Positions 23,521 through 34,990 of a stretch of DNA of 64,000 nucleotides are shown piece after piece. The notes beneath the pieces were generated by a model. That model made no database searches, was not told the origin of the DNA, and was given only the letters and a program-made list of their open reading frames with translations. Numbering within the stretch: the first letter of the stretch is position 1; each line of letters opens with the position of its first letter. The DNA comes from Epiperipatus broadwayi (lineage: Eukaryota; Onychophora; Udeonychophora; Euonychophora; Peripatidae). The stretch is taken from assembly GCA_028023455.1 (NCBI GenBank), contig JAQFVV010012394.1, positions 25,989,053 through 26,053,052 of the forward strand. Direction: 5' to 3'. A program made the position numbers and the translations under genes.

Positions 23521-26500
23521 TTTAGCATGGATGGCTCCACAATTAGATGAAGATAGATGCTCTTGGAATCATATGAGAGGTCATGTAATTTTGTTGCAAG
23601 CATCTTTATTATTCATCACAGTAGTTATAGACAAAGTAAAATTATCTTCTATCAATATCAATTGTTCAACAGCTGACTAAAAAGTAGAAAAATAACAAAG
23701 AAATTCCAACTAAAAAACATTATCCCATATGGCCTTAAATGCTTTTATGAAATGACATATTTTTTAGTCAGATTACTTTGTTATTTTTCTAATTTTTAGT
23801 TGGATAAAAGCATTAATTTTTTTTTTTAATTAATATTATTTTTTTTTTACTTTTTAGTTATAAATAAAACATATAATTTCAATAAAATAATTTTTTTCAT
23901 CAGTCTCTTTTAATCATCTTTATTCATGAGCAATATTATCATTATGACATCATTGCAGTTATTTTTCTATAAACATTATTCTACAAATGTTCAACAGATA
24001 TATATATATATATATATATTAATTCTAATTAATTAAGTATGAGTTAAATCAATGTTAATAACATTTTATTCTACAAATGTAATGTTTTTGTCAGCTATAT
24101 ATTGTATGTATATGACTCATTTCAAACACACAGATATATTATTTAATTAAAAAAAATTTCTTTTATATATATGAGGATTTATATATGTGTATTTATTATT
24201 ATAAATTTATAGATAGTTAATGAATAAACCATTATGTAGAGGGTAATAATATTTGGTAATGATTTATTATATATATTTTTATTAAATAAGGTGTCATATT
24301 ATTTAACTTTGGTTTTATTAAAATAGAGTAGATCAGAAAAGTATAAAATAAGGCGATGGAGATTATTAGATTAGGAGATAAAAAAATGTACACGTATGAA
24401 AGAATGAATACATCTGTACAAACACAAAGATGCTTTTACACCTATTTCTGATGGCTATAGATTCCAGGTTTGTTGTTGTCTGTGTCTTAAGATTATTTTT
24501 ACAAAAGAGGTGCTTTGATGTAGATAACGATAGCGATCAATTTTAAGTCTTTATTGATTGTGACCGATGTCTAACTTGTGAAGCTTTGATTTTTTTTTTA
24601 AGATAAGGTTTCCAGATGTTTTTTTTTCTTTGGTTGAAATTCGCGATATAAATGATTGAAACAATTTTTTAATCACTTAGTCATTAATTTTTTTTAGAGA
24701 TGATCACTTAGTCATTAATTTTTTATTAGAGAGATGATCAGTCAGTATGATTTTATTTTTAGAGACTCAGTATGAATATTTTGGAGAGACAGTCACTCAG
24801 ATTATTATTATTAAAATGAGATGTAACTCAGTGATTATTATTTTGAGACTCAACTCAGTCGGTCCTTCCTTGTTGTTAACGAAAAAAGAAAAAAAAAGGG
24901 AGAAAAGTAAGCGATTTGATTTTTTTTATTCACTCTTTAAAAATTGAGAAAGGAAATGAAGTAAAAGACTCTGGTATAAAGTCAATATAGACGAAGATGT
25001 GCGTCTATATAAACAATTTCCAGCAATAGTAAAGAAGAGAGGAAAACATTGGAACACGATTGAATTTAATAGAAGTTATTAACAATTATATAAATATGAT
25101 ATTAACATATTTGGCTCTGCATAATACTATGCCTCTGCATTGCTAAACCATTTTTTTTCTGCTTCCTGGTTAATATAGAATGAGTTAAAATAGCTGATCT
25201 GTCTATGAAGTCATATATCAAGTAATAACCAACAAAATGATAGAGTTTGAAGCCAACCACACAAGCTATATGGAATGCTTCTTTTCTAGTTCCTGGCTTA
25301 TTAAAAGCTCATTACCTTCGAATGAATGGAGAAGAGGAAATAGGAGGAAAAGAAAATTTATAAAAGCCATGTAGAACCAAGTTTGAAGCCATGAATCAAA
25401 TTTTTGTTAGTTTACCTCAATCATCTAAAGTGTCAACAGCAATTATTTTTTTAAAGGAGAGAGACAAGCAAATCCACCGGTACCTACTTATTCAAAAGTA
25501 CTTATAATAACTTTTTTTTAAAATGGTAGAAGGAAGCCAATCAACAATGAATAATAATAGAATTGAAGAAACAAGCAAGTCAATTGATTCAGCATTATCT
25601 TAAAAGTATCTGCAATAACTTTCTTTTTTTTTGTTGTTGTTGAGCAAAGAAAAGCAGTCTGAAAATTCAAACTCAGGACATTAATAAGAAGTAAAAAGTA
25701 AACGGGTAAATATGAACTTTCTTTAACCGATTTTATTCTTACTTATTAAAAGTAAACCTTAATTTACTGGTCAAAGCAATTTTCTTTTTTGATACAGAAA
25801 CATTAAAGATTTGTTTATCTATAGTTATTTGCAATATCTCACAACATAGCACAAACATAGTTTAAATCTTTAAACTTACATTTTTCATTATTTTTTTATT
25901 ATTTTTTTTATATTATATATATTGTAATGTTGAAATGTTTTTTTTTAACTGTTCATCAGTTATGATAATGAGCAACCTATAGATATATGCATTTATAATG
26001 TTTTTTATTTTTATTTTATCTTGTTGCATATTAAAAAATTAATATCATGTATTTTATCTTCTTTCGCTATAAGGTTGCAAAAGAAAAATATTTTATATAT
26101 GTAATTTATGGGTATACATTTTAAACATATATGTTAACATTACCGAATGCGTGCATGTGTAACTGCTTATCCAAACACATCAAAGAATAGGTTATATATG
26201 ATTAGTTTAAAATGGTAAATTGAAAAGTAGGGCATTACATTTGAATGGAAGTGAAATAACATATACAAGTTACACCTGAAATTTATTTTATGATATGATA
26301 AGTAAGAAAAGTCTTAAATAAGCATTTATAGAATATGTATTTTTTTTCTAATATTGATTTAAGTCAGCTTATTTTGAGATATCAAGAAAAATGACAAACC
26401 TATATGTTAGATTTATTTGTTTATACTTATATAAATTTTTTATATTAATTTTTGTATTGAATTAATATGGTAATAAGCCATTTATTTAATTGTTGATTTG

Positions 26501-28430
26501 ACTTTAAAGAAGGAAAGAAAGAGTAGTAGTGTTAATAAAATATAATTATATATCTTAATTGATTTCCGAGTTATTATTAAGAATATTGTTTTTTCTTGTC
26601 TTAATTCTATCATTTTAATTCATCATCATTGCTCGCAGTTATTAAGTATTACCATTCGTATATATTGAGCAATCACTTGCAAATATTAAGCGTCCGCAAA
26701 ATAATAGGTAAACTAGAATGTTGATATTTAAGTATTTAAGGATTATGCTTGAGAATAACCAAATTTTGATAATTATAGTTCAACAATAGAAAGCTAAAAT
26801 TGTGTTGTGTCCATGAGTTTAGATCATCCTCATCAAAGATGGATATCATGTTATTGGTTAAAAATGTTTCAAATAATACTATATAAAAGTTATGATCGCC
26901 ATCAATCATCATTAATAAATTATAATCATTAAATTTAATGTTTAGCGTAATGAATATGTTTTAGTAAATAGGGGTTTATAGAAAATTGAATATTATGCAA
27001 AGAGATTCATGATGATCAATCATCACCACTAGTATTATTAAATCCCAGTATGAAATAGGATAATTTTAATAGATGCCTATAAGTTTATAAAGATGAATTT
27101 ATTGTTGTGAGTTTATTAATAAGCCATGGCTGGTATCATCATCACTATTATAATCATTATTATGATATCACTATTATTATCATTATTATTATGATATTAT
27201 TATCATTATTGTGATAAATAATCTAGCTAAATGGCCATCAATATCAATAATGGTCTTCACATGCTTGTTTGGAAGCCATTAATAGGATTATACATGTCTG
27301 TTCATCAATATACGTAAATGAGCTAGCAATGTCTATAAGAATCTTTGATCTATAGTATAAACTTTGGTAATATTGGGATCTTGTAATTTTATCAATATAG
27401 ATAAAATGTAAGAATGTCATTTTTTTTTCATTAGTCATCCAAGTCATGTGTAATAAAAATGTACTGAATGAGTTTGAACTCAAGTACACTATAAACAGAT
27501 ACTTATCTAGATTGAAAACAATCTAGTGGCGCTCATGGGAAAACACATGTACTTAGCTAAACTGAATAAAGAGTGATATCCTCCCTTTCCAACTTCATAA
27601 TATTAGTTTTATAGAATATATATATATATATATTTTATAAGTTGTCATGAATAGCACCAGTGTGTGCATATGACCATGAATGGTCTTATATATTTGGAAA
27701 GAAGAATAGGAAGGATTCTTTGTTAGAAGAACCTAGTATTGGAGATAAGCATAAGGCACTCCAGGAATTTCACAGTGGGTACTTTTATTCAGTTGCTATA
27801 TTTAATATTATTTTTATTTGATGACAATGGCCAGTATGTTTTATTGTTCAAATGACTGCCCCAATATATAAATAAATACCAAGAATCTTTAATGCTGATA
27901 TTTTCAAGTGGCACAGTGATTCTATAATTTCTTTATCTATGCTATGATGAATTAATATAGTTACAAATGGTACAGATTGGATAGGCATATATCTAATAAT
28001 TAATAATTTCCCCTATCTAAATATTTATTATGGTTACAAATGTGACATATTAAAATAGTTACAAATTATAGTTACAAATGGCATGCCAAATCGGGATTGA
28101 AATATGCCACACACCTGAGAGAGGTGTATTTCTATATTAATTTAAATAGTTACAAATCTTATATTAATTTGAAATAGTTACAATATATATATATATATTA
28201 TGTATGAGTTAATCCAATATTAACAAAATTGTATTCTACAAACATAACCTTGCTAGAGTTGGGAAGTGTAAGAATGTGAATTCAAGTTCTTAAATGGAAA
28301 CAATCTTTTTTTCATTGTTTAATTCAAAAATTTGGATATAAAAACACAGACAGGGGAAGTTAATATATAAGTATTTAAAAGTAGAACAATTTTTGCCATA
28401 GTTCTCTTAATGTTATTATTATTATTAACA
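23521..28430. other. AT-rich, gene-poor stretch with microsatellites
   Basis: No coding family recognised. Contents: (TA)n at about 23998-24019 and 27619-27634, a direct duplication of 'gatcacttagtcattaattt' around 24671-24725, and a long imperfect ATC/ATT trinucleotide tract at about 27133-27215. The small frames at 24747-24947 and 27244-27489 are unsupported. Confidence 0.5.
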
Positions 28431-29890
28431 ATAACATACTGCTCAGTTGATAAAAAGTTTGAGCATTAGAAACTGTGAGCTGGAGTCATTATCTGTGGAC
28501 CTCATATTGTGCCAATTTATTCACTGCCCTAGACCACCCAGGATGTAGTTTTTAGGTTCTGTTGACTGCAATACCTCTACTAACAATTAAAACACCTAAT
28601 ATCTGAACAAAGTTTCAAAGGTGATCTTTAACTTTTTACAATAAATAAATCAATTTGTATATACATATGTCAAACTGATAGTGATTAATAAATCCCGATC
28701 CTGTATTGTCCTATCTAATATCCCTACCTGGCTTTTTTAACTTTGGATTTTGGATTAGTGCAATTAGTCCATTAGGATCTGATACATCTTTCCTCAGGGA
28801 GTCATCACTGAACTTCCCATTATACTATTAAACTATCAGCTCAAATAGAAAAAATATAAATATCTTCAATCCTAGAAAACTGGTCTATATAAGCATATGG
28901 ATCTAAAATCACTTGTTTCTAGATATCATGGAGTTATTAGTTTTTTCAACAACTATAAGAACCTCTATCCTGTGGCCAGAATTTGATACAAGTCAATAAA
29001 ATATCCCATCTCTATGCCAATTGCTGTAAGCTTTATTAACTCATAGATGTTTTTTTTTCTTTCTTCCCTTTTTTTTATTTTTTTTTTTTTTTATTTATTA
29101 TTTTTCACCACCCACGAAACCCCCCTACCCCCAGTGGCCACTATAGTGCTTGATAAATCCCTAACTTATGATATCTTATCCAATATCCCCAAATTTGTTT
29201 CAAGCTTATGGGGTTCATCAAAGAGAAGATGAATGTTAAAAATGTACCAGAATCTTTAGGATCTAATGCGCTTTCAGAAATCATCATTTACCTTTCTGTT
29301 ATGCTATCAAGATATCAATCCAAATGAATAAACATGTTTTTAATCTTAGTCAACTTGCAAGGTGCACTGTTCCAAGATTCAAAGCTTCTCATTGATGATG
29401 ATAAGATAATATGGAATAGGGAGTTATTAAGCACTAACATCTGACATCTATTACAAAATAAAGCTTACAGTAAATGGTATCAATATGGTGAAAGAAAAAT
29501 GCATGCTGTTAAAACAGTAAGATATAAGCTGAAGTTATGTGGTATTTTACTGGTTTATACCAAATCATGGCCACAAGATGGAAGTGTCTATGGTTATTAA
29601 AAATTAAACATACCATAACATATAAAAACTGTACTGGTTTCTAATTGGCTAAGCTTTTCAATTTGTGAAGATAGTATGATTGTATAACATACAAAGAAAT
29701 GATAGATGCTGAAAAAAAGGTGTATTAGATCCGTGCACTATTCCACAATCCAAAACTTCTTACTGAAGAAAGCCATAACCCTAATACTAGTCTGCAGATA
29801 TTGGATGGGAAAGCACAAGATAAGGATTTATTAAGCAATATCTTCTGACATTTATTACTAAAGCTTACAGTGGGTGGTGCAAACAAAAAA
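28431..29890. repeat. Cluster of decayed hammerhead-type repeats, subfamily 2
   Basis: Successive fragments in both orientations share 'ttattaagcaatatcttctg', 'acatttattactaaagctta' and 'cagtgggtggtgc' (for example 29815-29880, 29425-29480, and inverse at 28975-29040 and about 28730-28800). Hammerhead relics: 29763-29797 plus (CTGAAGA ... AATAC TA GTC) and 29185-29226 minus (TTGATGA ... GAAAC ... ATT, flanked by TTGGGGATATTGG). A long T/C tract lies at 29048-29103. The cores are mutated, so no activity is expected. Confidence 0.5.
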
Positions 29891-30223
29891 AATTATGCTG
29901 CTAAATATATGCTGTAAGTTGGAGTCGCATAATATTTTATTGGTAAACACTTATAAATTAATAAGTCCAAAACTAGAGAGTTGTCTGGGTTATTTTTTTT
30001 TTCTATTTTAAAAAAGTATGAGTCTATAATGAAAGAATAAAAAGCTTCACAAAACTTATAAATCCAACAAAGCCTTGAAACCATGAATTTGGATTATTAA
30101 TGTTTTATTTATATTCTATTTTTATTTTCTACATACATTTTAATTATAAATTTATTTAACACATATTGATTACGTAAGTAATATTTACTAAGGCTGTAAC
30201 CTCAAGAATATGCATGTAAAAAT
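29891..30223. other. AT-rich spacer
   Basis: Nothing recognised. The minus frame at 29893-30084 looks like chance. Confidence 0.4.
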
Positions 30224-30379
30224 GTGATCGTAGGGATCTCTACAGGTCTTAATCACAAGCTTACATTTTGGAAGAAAAGAGGGGAACCCTTCTTTACATA
30301 CATTTTAATAACTATTAAAGATATAATATTAATAACATTGATGTTCTTTATTACTTTTTATAATGCTTTTTTACAACCC

Positions 30380-30424
30380 GCTATCGACGGTTTCGATTGC
30401 CCTGGCAATCTTCTTCAGAACTTC
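30380..30424 (-). ncRNA. Hammerhead-ribozyme motif of a second type
   Basis: On the minus strand CTGAAGA (30412-30418), one unpaired A, a 7-bp stem II GATTGCC/GGCAATC, GAAAC (30390-30394), C and GTC (30386-30388). All invariant core bases (CUGANGA, GAAA, GUC) are present, and stem III is the minimal A-U, C-G pair. Helix I is weak: only about three pairs next to the core. This is the best stem II among all the motifs in the window. PLEs are known to carry minimal type I hammerheads, and a PLE follows about 440 bp away. Confidence 0.55.
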
Positions 30425-30551
30425 TACTTATATTTCCAAATCTTAACTCAAAAAAAAATAACAAAGAATATATGGATTTGGCAATGCTATAAGAAAGATA
30501 AAAAGATATACTTATTATTTGTATTTTTACATTGGACTATATTGTTGCTAT

Positions 30552-30625
30552 TGGCAGAATGGCTCAGTTGGTTAGAGCATTACCTTAAAATTCAAGAATC
30601 TAAGGATCCAGGTTCAAATCCCATG
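30552..30625 (+). promoter_or_regulatory. tRNA-like segment with pol III A and B boxes
   Basis: TGGCTCAGTTGG at 30560-30571 fits the A-box consensus TRGYNNARNNGG, and GGTTCAAATCC at 30611-30621 differs from the B-box GGTTCGANTCC at one base. The spacing (about 40 bp) is that of a tRNA gene. The whole stretch reads like a degenerate tRNA (GGCAGAATGGCTCAGTTGG start). It continues directly into PLE terminal sequence, so it may be an internal promoter or a SINE head joined to the PLE. The 160-codon frame across it (30224-30706) is not a gene. Confidence 0.6.
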
Positions 30626-30656
30626 CTAGTACTGTCTCTAGCCAGGCCAGAAACAC

Positions 30657-30855
30657 CTGAAGAAGAGGGAAGAATAATACATCTTGAAACATTGTGCATA
30701 TACTAACCGGTTTGATGTGCTATTACTAACATTTGAATGTATTTGGTATATTTCTAAAGTCATTCAATATGCATATATATAGATGATAGAAATAGTCCAC
30801 TATAAATATACAACTAGAACACCATCATTACAAACCTTCAGGAAAACACTAAGTA
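30657..30855 (+). repeat. PLE terminal-repeat segment with hammerhead-like remnant
   Basis: Starts with CTGAAGA (30657-30663), a 22-base interval that no longer pairs well, GAAAC (30686-30690) and ATTGTG, where GUH should be. It continues with 'gtgcatatactaaccggttt', 'attactaacatttgaatgta', 'gatgatagaaatagtccact' and ends 'catcattacaaaccttcagg'. The part from 'gcatatactaacc' onward is the same sequence as the arms of the foldback elements at 9514, 15181 and 32973. Confidence 0.55.
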
Positions 30856-30861
30856 TTTGGT

Positions 30862-32395
30862 ATGGACCTGATACTATATCAAACTTTAGACATTATGAAA
30901 AATTGTCTAAAGCTGGCCAAAGTAGAAAATCATTTAACTTTCTTATGTAAATGTAAATCTGAAGGGATAATTCCTAAAGTTTTGCAACCAAAACCTCCAA
31001 TTCACTCTCAGAGAGCTGAGAAAATTACTCAGAGAACAAGTAAAACTCTGTTAAGAGAAAGAATAAATGCTCAAAGGTTTTCTAAGTATCAAACAATGCA
31101 TTCCATTAATAATGTAGAAAGTTTTCTAAAAAATAAACTTTCTGATGATGACTACATAAGAGTTTCTCAAGCAGTAAGAAAATCATATTCCACATTACAT
31201 GGAAAAATAAAAGAATGCCAAAAAAAACAACTTGCTAACCTACATAGGCATATCAAAAATCATAATGTACCAAGCAATGTATCAACTTCATCTGTTAAAA
31301 ATCTCAGTTCTAAACATCTAATAGATACTGAAATTTCTGTTCTTGAAAGAGTATTAAACTTTGCCATAACACCATCTAATATCCCTTTGTTAGATATAAT
31401 GGCAGCCACCAAGGAAGTCACTCAAAAATTGCCTTTAGAAGAAGCCGCAGAATTACGCTAACGAATAAAAGGAACATTTGACAAGCAACAAAAACTGAAG
31501 TCAAACATATCCTCCTATGGGGACAGAAAAGCAATCAAATCTCTCAAAAGTATATAAATCTATAATTATTCTCCCTGATGACAAAGGCAACGCAACAGTA
31601 GTAAAGGATACAACTGATTATGACAACAAAATACAAGAACTCTTCACAGCAGGCCAATATAAAAAAGTGGCAAAAAAATCCGATACTGAGCACAGAACCA
31701 AAGTTACAAGCATTACTTAGAAAGCATCACAGGTACTTCATTGATTCAGAAAAAAGTAAAATAACATCATATTTCAGCAAAATTCCCCATTTTTATGGTC
31801 TACTTAAAATCCATAAGGATCATGTTCCATTAAGACCTATTGTTAGTTCTAGAGATTCACCATGCCAAAATTTGGCAAGATTTCTTCTCAAAGTTCTAAG
31901 TCCTTTGGCATAGAATACCCAGTCCTTTGTCAGGGATTCTAAACACTTTGTAGAATTAATTAAGAATGTGAAAATTGAAAGAACTGACTTACTGGTAAGC
32001 TTTGATGTGGAAAGTTTATTAACAAAGGTACTATGTGAAGAAGCATTGTCTATTGTAAGGAAAATATTAAATGGTGATAATAGTTTGCAAACCAGAACAG
32101 TTCTTCCTATTGATAGTGTATAAAATCAACCTACTTTCAATATAACACAGAATTCTTCCAACAAAATCAAGGAATGGCTAAGGGGCTCACCACTGTCTCC
32201 CCTGATTAGCAATATTTACATGGAAGAACTTGATACCCCAGCCATAAAAACTACTCCATATCCATCTAATGTTTGGCTTTGCTAGGTGGATGATATATTT
32301 GTTGTATGGCCACATGGAGAAGCACTGCTACAAACTTTCTGGAAACACATCAACAACATATCCCCTTCAACTAAATTCACAATAGAATCAGTTTA
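30862..32395 (+). pseudogene. Penelope-like reverse transcriptase pseudogene
   Basis: PLE reverse transcriptases are related to telomerase RT and use a distinct catalytic palm. The N-terminal 199 codons are intact (landmarks KLAKVENHLTFLCKCKSEG, IPKVLQPKPPIHSQRAEK, SKTLLRERINAQRFSKY). After a stop at 31459 the colinear remains are ILPDDKGNATVVKDTTDYD (31569), HFYGLLKIHKDHVPLRPIVS (31787), SPCQNLARFLLKVLSPLA (31858), TDLLVSFDVESLLTKV (31985), RGSPLSPLISNIYMEELD (32179) and VDDIFVVWPHGE (32287). The last is the catalytic Asp pair; the usual tyrosine before VDD is a TAG stop. There are several frameshifts and stops (31459, 31718, 31911, 32121, 32284, 32394). The C-terminal GIY-YIG nuclease is absent. 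It is clearly inactive. Confidence 0.9.
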
Positions 32396-32396
32396 A

Positions 32397-32880
32397 ATAT
32401 ATTACTAAGACAATTTACAAGCAAAATCCCCAAAACACCTGTAAATAATTCTCACCTTTTGTTATATCAATGCAACCTATTTTGTCAAATAAAAGATGTT
32501 TATTCTGTGAAATAGGTTTATATTCTCAGTGTTATATATTTAAATAAGCTGTAAAATTATTTATATTATCATTAAAAAATTCATCTAAATTGAAAAGTTT
32601 CAGTCTTTTCGAAGTATCAATACTTGATCTAGTGACTAACTTTTATTTGACAAAATAGATTGGCACTGATATAACAAAAGGGGGGGGGGTATTATTTATA
32701 GGTTAATGAATCTTTGGGGATCGTTTCTAAATTGTCTTAGAAACATATTCGGATTTGTTTGTTCTGTAAAATAAGTTTATATTCTTAACGTTATATATTT
32801 GATAAGCCTTAAAATTATTTACACAATCATTAAAATAATTATTATGGATATGTGTATATGAGGGTATAAGCATACATCTA
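32397..32880. repeat. Dispersed repeat interrupted by a foldback MITE
   Basis: 'ttatattctcagtgttatat' with 'ctgtaaaattatttat' at 32510-32575 recurs, altered, at 32770-32830, and again at 54520-54570. The flank 'tactaagacaatttacaagc' matches 54345-54370 and 17950-17975. An element of unknown class, present at least three times in the window. Confidence 0.5.
32455..32682. mobile_element. Short inverted-repeat MITE, 228 bp
   Basis: Arms 32455-32495 and 32640-32682 are inverse of each other with a few mismatches: CCTTTTGTTATATCAATG at the left and its inverse at the right, continuing through 'ttttgtcaaataaaag'. The right end runs into a G tract (32680-32689). No coding capacity. The target duplication is unclear. 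Confidence 0.7.
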
Positions 32881-32972
32881 CCTTAAAATCCCAGAATAAT
32901 GATTACATCCTGGTTAATTTAAAATTGTTACTTTTTAATTGCCAAAACAACAAATTGCTCAAAAGTTAATGT

Positions 32973-33222
32973 TTTCCTGGAGGTTTGTGACGATGGTATT
33001 TTAATTGTAATTAGATATTGGTCTATTTCTATCATTTAATATAAGTATTAAATGTTTTTAGAAAAATTTAACTTTATTTAAATATTCCAAATACATTCAA
33101 CTGGTGCATATACTAACCTGTGTGCTATTACTAACAGCTGAATGTTTTTGTATTTAATTAAATTTTTCTAAAGACATTCAATACTTATATTAGATAATGG
33201 AAATAGTTCAATATATAAATGC
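32973..33222. repeat. Foldback repeat, copy 3
   Basis: Left arm 'ggaggtttgtgacgatggta' and 'ggtctatttctatcattta', right arm 'attagataatggaaatagtt', with 'tgcatatactaacctgtgtg' and 'attactaacagctgaatg' in the middle. It is compact, about 250 bp, and belongs to the family at 15181-15670, where the PLE relationship is discussed. Confidence 0.65.
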
Positions 33223-33259
33223 TTAAATGTTAGCACCAAATATAGCAATTCACTTTTAT

Positions 33260-33440
33260 TCTATTCCCTAAGCATGACTGTGAATCTTAATAATCAATAA
33301 ATACTAGGTGGTAATGTTATATGTATATCCCCAAAAAGCTTTTGATTGTTATCTTAGCTTGTGTGGTTTAGTGCAGCAGCATGATAGCAGATTTAAAAAC
33401 ATATGGTTCAGTCAGTTACTACTGACACTTAAAGATCATG
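33260..33440. repeat. Dispersed repeat, related to 34690-34990
   Basis: Both copies contain 'atcaataaatactaggtggt' or a variant, 'tgtatatctc..taatag/ttttgattgt', and 'gcagatttraaaacatatg'. The 34.7-kb copy ends with 'ttaattacttaagcttacaa', the tail seen in subfamily-2 hammerhead repeats, so they may be remnants of it. Confidence 0.4.
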
Positions 33441-33469
33441 TGATCTTCCTCCACAAAGTCAAACAATCT

Positions 33470-34060
33470 TTAGTTATCATCAAGTAAACGAAAGCACCTA
33501 AATCTCCACATCTGTGTTCAGAGTTCGATGTCTTCTATGACATCACTATCACACAAGATAAAGAGTGATTAGTATTCACTTTTAATATCTTATGGAAAGG
33601 GAACAATTGTTGACCTATAGAGATTTTTAGTTTTTTATCACTATATTCCTTATCTTTATTATACTATATAAAAACCATCCATCAGTATAGACTACCTTCT
33701 TTCACTATATATGCATTTCATAAATAACCTTCAGTTGTTTAGGCAAACATCTAACTCTCCACATCCATGTAATCATTACTCTTCTATTACACCACTATAT
33801 GTTTCTATTCACTTCTAAAACATTGTAGAAAAGTGCATAATCACTATACTGCAGAAATTCTCCATTTTTTTTTTTGGGGGGGGGGTTATCAGGACACCCT
33901 TATCTTATTTTCACTATATGATAATCAATCATCAAAACAGAAACTCATACCATCCTCTTTTATATAGTTCATTACCAATTTTCATTCATTAGGTAGGTTA
34001 AAGGTATCAAATACCTAACTTCCATATCCATACTAACATCTCCATACTTTTCCATTGCTC
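33470..34060. repeat. Degenerate long-period tandem repeat
   Basis: Three related blocks about 250-260 bp apart (near 33485, 33745, 33995) carry variants of 'aaagcacctaaatctccaca' and 'catccatgtaatcattactc'. A T/G tract (33866-33886) interrupts the second unit. No coding content. Confidence 0.45.
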
Positions 34061-34199
34061 ATCTCTATATACAAATTATCTCAAAATTCCACAAAAAAAT
34101 GATAATATCCTGTTTTATAATAACCAAAATAACAAATTATTCAAAGATTGATATTCATTTAATGTGTGGATTTAGTTTAATTATTAACAAAATATAAAG

Positions 34200-34540
34200 A
34201 AACTTGCAAGAGATTCTAGCCAAGAGAAAGTTTCTTTAGTGGCTTTATTAAGTCCTCCAATTCTGTTGCTGTAACCATAAATCTGACTATCATTAATGAT
34301 ATGGTTCATAGTTTGCATTTGTCTATAATTTCAAAGAACAGTGGTCAATAAGTTCTATTTAAGAAGCAGATGAGCACAATGACCACAGGTTATCTTTAAT
34401 TTGTTGATGATACTCCAATTGGGTCTAAGAAGATCAAACACAAATGACTTCATTGTCGGATCATGAAAAATAAATTTATCTCCTAAGAATTCCATTTTTT
34501 TATACCATAATTCTTCAATTGTAGATTCTTGATAGAACAT
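34200..34540 (-). CDS. Candidate host exon or exons, unidentified
   Basis: On the minus strand a good acceptor (AATTTTCCTTTTTAG at 34541-34555) is followed directly by ATG and a 61-codon open stretch with protein-like content: MFYQESTIEELWYKKMEF, then FHDPTMKSFVFDLLRPNW and a C-x2-C-like GHCAHLLLK, ending in a stop at 34355. Below it a second acceptor-like site (GTTCTTTGAAATTATAG) opens another stretch reading QMQTMNHIINDSQIYGY and GGLNKATKETFSWLESL. I cannot name the protein and see no clear donor, so the exon ends are uncertain. It could also be an old retrocopy. Confidence 0.3.
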
Positions 34541-34689
34541 CTAAAAAGGAAAATTTGATTAGAATCAAGTCTTAGGTAATAAAAAAATATATCTCAAGTT
34601 ATTGGAAAGTCCAATTCGCTTAATAGTTTTTTATATACTTTCTGTGAGGCAATTTCTCTTCTGATTTCTTACATTTACCCTATATTAGA

Positions 34690-34990
34690 ACCCTCATTCG
34701 AAGATTGAGTAATCAATGAATACCAGATGATAATACTCTATGTATATCTCAGTAATAGTTTCTGATTGTCAATTTATTCTGTGTCATTTAGTAGTATGGC
34801 GAAGAACAGCAGATTTGAAACCACATAAGTCAATCAATCATTTTCAATACTTGAACATTTATGATCCCTTGAATGACAAAATATTCCCTTATTTGGTTAG
34901 AAGCAGAATTGTCAATAATCAGAAAATATTTTGGAGATATGGACATAGCACTAATATCTGGTATTCATTAATTACTTAAGCTTACAACAG
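34690..34990 (+). repeat. Dispersed repeat, subfamily-2 remnant
   Basis: The partner of 33260-33440, with the terminal block 'tcattaattacttaagctta' and a fragment 'ttttggagatatggacatag' that corresponds to the bases just after the GUC in the hammerhead family. The frame at 34740-34979 is therefore not a gene. Confidence 0.4.

Larger units (their letters stand above)
30224..32395 (+). mobile_element. Decayed Penelope-like element with 5' terminal region
   Basis: Contains, in order, a minus-strand hammerhead-like motif (30380-30424), a tRNA-like promoter segment (30552-30621), a plus hammerhead-like remnant (30657-30696), a terminal-repeat segment shared with the foldback family (30691-30855), then the PLE reverse transcriptase pseudogene (30862-32395). 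The 3' part with the expected GIY-YIG endonuclease is missing; other repeats follow at 32397. Exact borders and target duplications cannot be set. Confidence 0.7.

Noticed and set aside
27133-27215. CRISPR-like or regulatory repeat
   Set aside because: It is an imperfect trinucleotide microsatellite in a eukaryotic genome.
30657-30696. Plus-strand hammerhead next to the PLE
   Set aside because: CTGAAGA and GAAAC are present, but stem II does not pair, GUH reads GTG and helix I fails; kept only as a remnant within the terminal repeat.
30224-30706. 160-codon plus-strand open frame
   Set aside because: It reads through a minus-strand hammerhead motif, AT-rich spacer and a tRNA-like segment; there is no domain and the composition is hydrophobic by AT bias.
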